A stretch of 10,150 bases of DNA from an uncultured Gammaproteobacteria bacterium (GTDB taxonomy: Bacteria; Pseudomonadota; Gammaproteobacteria; Halothiobacillales; Halothiobacillaceae), in NCBI GenBank assembly GCA_938004235.1, contig CALKWL010000029.1, positions 1 through 10,150 on the forward strand, read 5' to 3'. How positions within the stretch are numbered: position 1 is the first letter of the stretch; the number at the start of each line of letters is the position of its first letter. The notes under the pieces were generated by a model. It saw only the letters and a list, made by a program, of their open reading frames with translations. It was not told the origin of the DNA and made no database searches. Shown here one piece after another: positions 8,770 to 10,150 of this stretch. The position numbers and the translations under genes were made by a program.

Positions 8770-10123
8770 TTAAAGCTTGGATTGAGCGATGTGCGAAACA
8801 AGGTTGTCAATGGTGGCGTGCATCACATGAGCCAACGGATCAGGCCACACGCCCAAACCAATCACCAACAGCGCCAGACTGGTCATAATCAAGGCTTCAC
8901 GCGCATTCAAATCGGGCATGGAAGAAACCTCTGCGTGTTTGACCTCGCCAAAAATCACGCGTTTGACCATCCACAAGGTATAGGCGGCGCCGACAATCAG
9001 GGTTAAAGCCGCGATCAGGGCAATCCAGAAATTCGCCTTGTAACTCGCCAGAATCACCATGAATTCGCCGACAAAGCCCGAAGTTCCCGGCAGGCCGACG
9101 TTGGCCATGGCGAACAAAACCACAAAGCCCGCAAAGATCGGCATACTGTTGACCACTCCGCCATAAGCCGAAATTTCACGGCTATGCAAACGGTCGTACA
9201 TCACACCAATGGCAAGGAACATGGCCGCGGAAATGAAGCCGTGCGACACCATCTGGATCATCGCGCCCTCAAGCGCCAGCGCGGCGCCGCCCTCGCCCAC
9301 TGGGTTGGCCATAATCATGAACACAATGAACATGCCGAGGGTGACAAAGCCCATGTGTGAAATCGAGGAGTAGGCGACCAGCTTTTTCATGTCGCTCTGC
9401 ACCAACGCCACAAAACCGATGTACACAATCGCGACCAAGGACAGGAAAATCATGAGCGAATCGAGCACATGACTTGCGTCGGGAGTAATTGGCAAGGAGA
9501 AGCGGATCAGACCGTAGCCACCCATTTTCAGCATGATGGCCGCCAGAATGACCGAACCACCGGTCGGAGCCTCCACATGCGCATCAGGCAACCAGGTATG
9601 CACTGGCCACATGGGAATTTTGACGGCAAAGGCAATAAGGAAAGCGAAGAAGATCAAAATCTGCTCGGTCATGCCCAACGGCAGCTTGTGGAAATCAAGA
9701 ATGCTGAAGCTGCCCGCCTGGAAATACATGTAGATCAGGGCGATCAACATGAATACCGAACCGAAGAAGGTGTAGAGGAAGAACTTCATCGTGGCATACA
9801 CACGACGCGGCCCACCCCAGATACCAATCACCAGATACATGGGTATCAGCATACCTTCGAAGAAGAAATAGAACAGGACGGCATCCAGAGCGGCAAAAGT
9901 GCCGATCATCATGCCTTCCATAATCAGAAAGGCCGCCATGTACTGCGCCGTCTTTTCCTCGATGACATCCCAACCCGCCAAAACCACCAACACGGTGGTA
10001 AAGGTGGTCAGCAAAATCAAAGGCATGGAAATGCCGTCCACCCCAAGGAAATATTCGACCTTGAAGCTCGGCACCCAGGGATAACGCTCGACAAACTGCA
10101 TGGCGGCCTGCGCCGCATCAAAG
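8770..10123 (-). CDS. nuoM: NADH-quinone oxidoreductase subunit M (NuoM), partial at N terminus
   Basis: NuoM is an antiporter-like proton-pumping subunit of complex I. The 450 visible residues cover most of the protein; about 40-50 N-terminal residues are lost where the contig enters adapter. Counting from the first genomic residue (FDAAQ), functional residues include E89 in YFFFEGMLIPMYL, K168 in AFAVKIPMWPVHTWLPDAHV, K199 in AIMLKMGGYGLIRF, K247 in QSDMKKLVAYSSISHMGF, H294 in MVSHGFISAAMF and E353 in SGFVGEFMVIL. The peptide CSSDL that would precede FDAAQ in a translation is adapter-encoded and must not be taken as the N terminus. nuoN follows after 14 bases. The rest of the nuo operon, nuoL first, would be expected beyond the right edge. 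Confidence 0.96.
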
Positions 10124-10150
10124 AGATCGGAAGAGCACACGTCTGAACTC
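10124..10150 (+). other. Illumina TruSeq indexed (P7-side) adapter, not genomic
   Basis: The last 27 bases match the start of the TruSeq indexed adapter exactly, from AGATCGGAAGAGC through CACACGTCTGAACTC. Its orientation is the one expected opposite the P5-side adapter at 1-44. Translation across the junction gives the artificial peptides CSSDL (minus strand) and EIGRAHV (plus strand), both typical of adapter read-through. Confidence 0.98.

Noticed and set aside
9469..10146. Long plus-strand open frame opposite nuoM, ending in EIGRAHV.
   Set aside because: It is antisense to a strongly conserved complex I gene, has no family resemblance, and its end is encoded by adapter.

Overview
The window is a bacterial contig of about 10.1 kb with untrimmed Illumina TruSeq adapter sequence at both ends (1-44 and 10124-10150). 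Genuine genomic sequence therefore runs from 45 to 10123, and the two outermost genes, leuC and nuoM, are cut at the adapter junctions. Moderately GC-rich coding sequence, an E. coli-type NADP isocitrate dehydrogenase and the nudJ-mnmA-hflD gene order (as in E. coli) point to a proteobacterium. HflD suggests Gammaproteobacteria, while a DUF2818 gene beside nuoN is a habit better known from Betaproteobacteria. I infer a non-enteric gamma- or beta-proteobacterium and cannot name the genus.

Layout. On the left, the start of leuC (leucine synthesis) and a secreted PEBP-family protein lie on the minus strand, divergent from a LysR-type regulator. The gap between the divergent genes carries a perfect 10-bp inverted repeat and a partial third copy that covers the regulator's start codon. 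The regulator and icd are convergent and share a bidirectional terminator. icd (minus) has a long 5' region of about 325 bases with no gene. It holds a TATAAT box followed by nested inverted repeats that could fold as a three-way junction, plus a third repeat copy that could pair with one arm instead. Upstream of icd, on the same strand, is a stand-alone Aer-like PAS sensor.

The centre is a plus-strand operon, nudJ-mnmA-hflD, with stop/start overlaps at both junctions. The right part is minus strand: nuoM (partial), nuoN and a small DUF2818 membrane protein, the distal end of a respiratory complex I operon. Between nuoN and the DUF2818 gene sits a block of about 153 bases made almost wholly of perfect hairpins. 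It has related ends and TTA on both sides, the right-hand TTA being the nuoN stop codon, and looks like a small non-autonomous mobile element inserted exactly at the end of nuoN.

Most genes are core metabolism or housekeeping: leucine synthesis, TCA cycle, tRNA 2-thiouridylation and NADH oxidation. I found no new defence, toxin or CRISPR system. The most interesting signals are non-coding: the icd leader, the hairpin element at nuoN and the operator-like repeats at the LysR gene.
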